NCBI GenBank assembly: GCA_030622395.1
Contig: JAUXGF010000120.1
Span: 1-7,934, forward strand
DNA from: Calditrichaceae bacterium
GTDB taxonomy: Bacteria > Calditrichota > Calditrichia > Calditrichales > Calditrichaceae
Length of the DNA stretch: 7,934 nucleotides
Direction: 5' to 3'
Shown: in pieces, positions 6,498 through 7,934 of the stretch
Position numbering within the stretch: the stretch's first letter is position 1
Layout: each line of letters opens with the position of its first letter
Translations under genes and position numbers: made by a program
The notes under the pieces: model-generated
What the model was told of the DNA's origin: nothing
Databases searched by the model: none
What the model saw: only the letters and a program-made list of their open reading frames with translations

Positions 6498-7691
6498 TTA
6501 TTTACCTTTTTTCTTTGATTTAACGCTTACAAGATCATCATTTTGCAACGATTTATTTAATATTTTAAAAGGTCCTGTAATAATTTCATCGTCCTCGTTC
6601 AGACCGCTTAATATCGCATAATGTGTGTCGTCGCTAATGCCTAATTTAACGGGTTTTGCTATAGCGGTATTATCTTCTACTACAAAGACTACTTCCACCA
6701 TTTCCTTGCCGCCGCTTTCTTCGGACTCCTCTTCATCTCTGTCCTCAATATCCCTTTTTTTCTTTAACCTGGATTTCTCACGGACAGTAACAGCCTGAAT
6801 CGGAACTTTTATTACGTTGTCTAACCGGTTAGTGCGGATATCAACTGTTGTGCTCATCCCCGGGCGAAAACGTTGATCGGGATTTTCTAAAGTAACAGTG
6901 ACCTCGAAATTAGTAACTTGTTCTTGTGTGCCCAGCCCCTTGGTTATAGCAGAATTGGCAATTTCTGTTACCAGCCCTTTAAATGTTGTGTCTGCAAAGG
7001 CGTCGATTTCAACGTCAGAGGAATCGCCTAAGGAAATATTAATCACATCGTTCTCGTCTACCTCAATGACCGATTCCATTACCGATAGATTAGAAACAAC
7101 CATGATAACGTCTTCCTGAAATTGAGCTCCAATAGCCATTTCACCGACTTCTTTGTTCAATTTGGTAACGACGCCGTCCATAGTTGCATAAAGGCGCGTT
7201 TTACGGAGAGCGTCTTCGGCTTCTTTTAAAGACGCTTCCGACTGCATGCGGCTGGCTGTGGCTGCTTCATAGTTTGCTTCCGCAGCTTCGTAATCCGCCG
7301 CTGAAATTAAATTTTTTTGAAACAGTTCCTTTGCCCGCGTTAGTTCGCTTTTGGCTTTCTTTTCATTAGCTTTATATGAAAGAAGTATTGACTGTGTTTT
7401 TTCAACAGCAGCCTGGTATTGGGCAGGGTCTAAGGCAGCCAATAGTTTTCCTTTTTTAACGCGGTCGCCTTCTTTTGCATTAAGCCGAACAATTTTTCCG
7501 GCGACATTAGCGCTTATTTTAACTTCGACAGCAGGTTTAATTTGTCCTGATCCGGTTACTTTTTGTTGTACAGCGCCTAATTTAACTTTTTCAGTGAAGA
7601 CTTCAACGCCCTTCTCTTTTTTGATCAGGTTTAAAGTAATTATTACACCTACAATTACAACAATCCCACCGCCTATTAAAATTTTTTTCAT
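6498..7691 (-). CDS. Periplasmic adaptor subunit of an ABC efflux system (MacA/HlyD family)
   Basis: 397 residues. A single N-terminal membrane anchor (about 4-23) has no lipobox, so the protein is probably tethered in the inner membrane with its bulk in the periplasm. The order is typical of membrane-fusion proteins: first lipoyl half (about 55-88, [18 protein letters not shown]), alpha-helical hairpin (about 90-165, rich in Ala/Glu/Lys), second lipoyl half ([16 protein letters not shown], 169-184), beta-barrel (about 204-290, with [13 protein letters not shown] and FRPGMSTTV), then a membrane-proximal domain to the end. A charged low-complexity insertion (about 304-331, a basic patch then an acidic run) interrupts the last domain. 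Adaptors of this type link an inner-membrane ABC permease to a TolC-like outer-membrane duct. Start: ATG with AAGGAA (7699-7704) 7 bases upstream. It is the first gene of the unit and ends one base before the ATPase start. Substrate unknown. Confidence 0.92.
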   Translation of the reverse strand: MKKILIGGGIVVIVGVIITLNLIKKEKGVEVFTEKVKLGAVQQKVTGSGQIKPAVEVKISANVAGKIVRLNAKEGDRVKKGKLLAALDPAQYQAAVEKTQSILLSYKANEKKAKSELTRAKELFQKNLISAADYEAAEANYEAATASRMQSEASLKEAEDALRKTRLYATMDGVVTKLNKEVGEMAIGAQFQEDVIMVVSNLSVMESVIEVDENDVINISLGDSSDVEIDAFADTTFKGLVTEIANSAITKGLGTQEQVTNFEVTVTLENPDQRFRPGMSTTVDIRTNRLDNVIKVPIQAVTVREKSRLKKKRDIEDRDEEESEESGGKEMVEVVFVVEDNTAIAKPVKLGISDDTHYAILSGLNEDDEIITGPFKILNKSLQNDDLVSVKSKKKGK

Positions 7692-7724
7692 AATCTATTT
7701 CCTTGTAAAAGAAAAGGTAATATC

Positions 7725-7743
7725 ATCCCGACGCTTTTGGGAT
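7725..7743. repeat. Degenerate copy of the TCCCGA palindrome
   Basis: ATCCC (7725-7729) pairs with GGGAT (7739-7743), and the inner bases GA/TT would pair only with a G-T wobble on one strand. It sits 34-52 bp upstream of the adaptor ATG. Similarity to the perfect copies at 2843-2858 and 5577-5592 suggests a decayed member, although so short a match could be coincidence. Confidence 0.35.
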
Positions 7744-7754
7744 TAATTTTTATT

Positions 7755-7782
7755 TTTATAATTATTTAACAACTTACTTCAA
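7755..7782 (-). promoter_or_regulatory. Candidate promoter for the transporter operon
   Basis: On the minus strand TTGAAG (7777-7782) and TATAAA (7755-7760) are separated by 16 bases, 64-91 bp upstream of the adaptor ATG in an AT-rich stretch. The boxes partly match the sigma-70 consensus. In such AT-rich DNA similar pairs arise by chance, so the call rests on its position in front of the first gene. Confidence 0.3.
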
Positions 7783-7892
7783 GTACAATTTATTTTTTTC
7801 ATTTTTATCTATCTTTTTTGTTTATGCTTTAGATAACCATTTAAGGGCATATTTTAACCGAATAATAAACGATAAATGATTCCCGCGGCTTT

Positions 7893-7934
7893 TCTTACCC
7901 ATCCCTAACCCTTCCCTAATACAACAGGGAAGGG
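7893..7934. repeat. G/C-run-rich repeat, right-end partial copy
   Basis: The stretch ends in an inverted repeat CCCTTCCCT (7909-7917) / AGGGAAGGG (7926-7934) with an 8-base loop, cut by the end of the window. The style (ACCCATCCCTAACCC words followed by a C/G hairpin) resembles the block at 1-114, which has a related CCATCCCATCCCCC...CCCTTCCC beginning. Homology of the copies is likely but not demonstrated. The DNA between 7783 and 7892 shows no gene or other recognisable element. Confidence 0.45.

Noticed and set aside
7351..7746. 131-codon plus-strand reading frame overlapping the adaptor start
   Set aside because: It is antisense to the adaptor's N-terminal part, with composition expected from a reverse frame and no independent support.

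Overview
The window reads as a stretch of chromosome from a Gram-negative, fairly AT-rich bacterium. The closest protein resemblance I can recall is to the Bacteroidota/FCB superphylum, including uncultured relatives such as Cloacimonadota, KSB1-like and Marinimicrobia-like lineages. Three proteins suggest this: the efflux adaptor with its EVDENDV...[13 protein letters not shown] block, the Trp-rich MacB-type permease, and a lipoprotein hydrolase opening with GSADFSSFAVIGDS. Four of the six genes have a recognisable Shine-Dalgarno sequence (AAGGAGA, AGGAGA, AAGGAA, AAAAGG), which argues against a typical Bacteroidetes proper. The placement is inference from memory of families, not a search.

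All six supported genes lie on the minus strand, so transcription runs from right to left. From the right: an upstream region with a weak candidate promoter (7692-7934); a membrane-anchored periplasmic adaptor of the MacA/HlyD type (6498-7691); a MacB/LolD-type ABC ATPase one base later (5819-6496); a 261-bp repeat-filled gap; and two tandem paralogous MacB-type permeases (4331-5557 and 3089-4318) 12 bp apart. After a second repeat-filled gap of 329 bp come an OmpP1/FadL-type outer-membrane barrel (1479-2759) and an SGNH/GDSL-type lipoprotein (176-1459), 19 bp apart. A strong hairpin-plus-T-run terminator closes the set (129-160).

The right-hand four genes should form one ABC efflux machine: the ATPase is separate rather than fused to the permease, and two different permeases could make a heterodimeric channel. 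An outer-membrane TolC-type duct is not in the window. The left-hand pair looks like an outer-membrane lipid or hydrophobic-compound module, with a hydrolase anchored by lipid and a FadL-like channel. The SGNH protein has Ser in place of the usual block III Asn.

The intergenic DNA is the least ordinary part. It carries several classes of short repeats: (1) a hairpin of the form TCCCGA-N3/4-TCGGGA in each of the three larger gaps; (2) two arrays with an exact 8-bp period, one abutting the last permease stop codon (3016-3087) and one inside the transporter operon (5693-5781) where octamers alternate with the hairpin; (3) G/C-run-rich dispersed blocks at both window ends and in the middle (1-114, 2864-3010, 7893-7934). 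I see no CRISPR, tRNA, rRNA, transposase or phage gene. The window does not hold an obviously new enzymatic system; the repeat architecture is its most distinctive feature.
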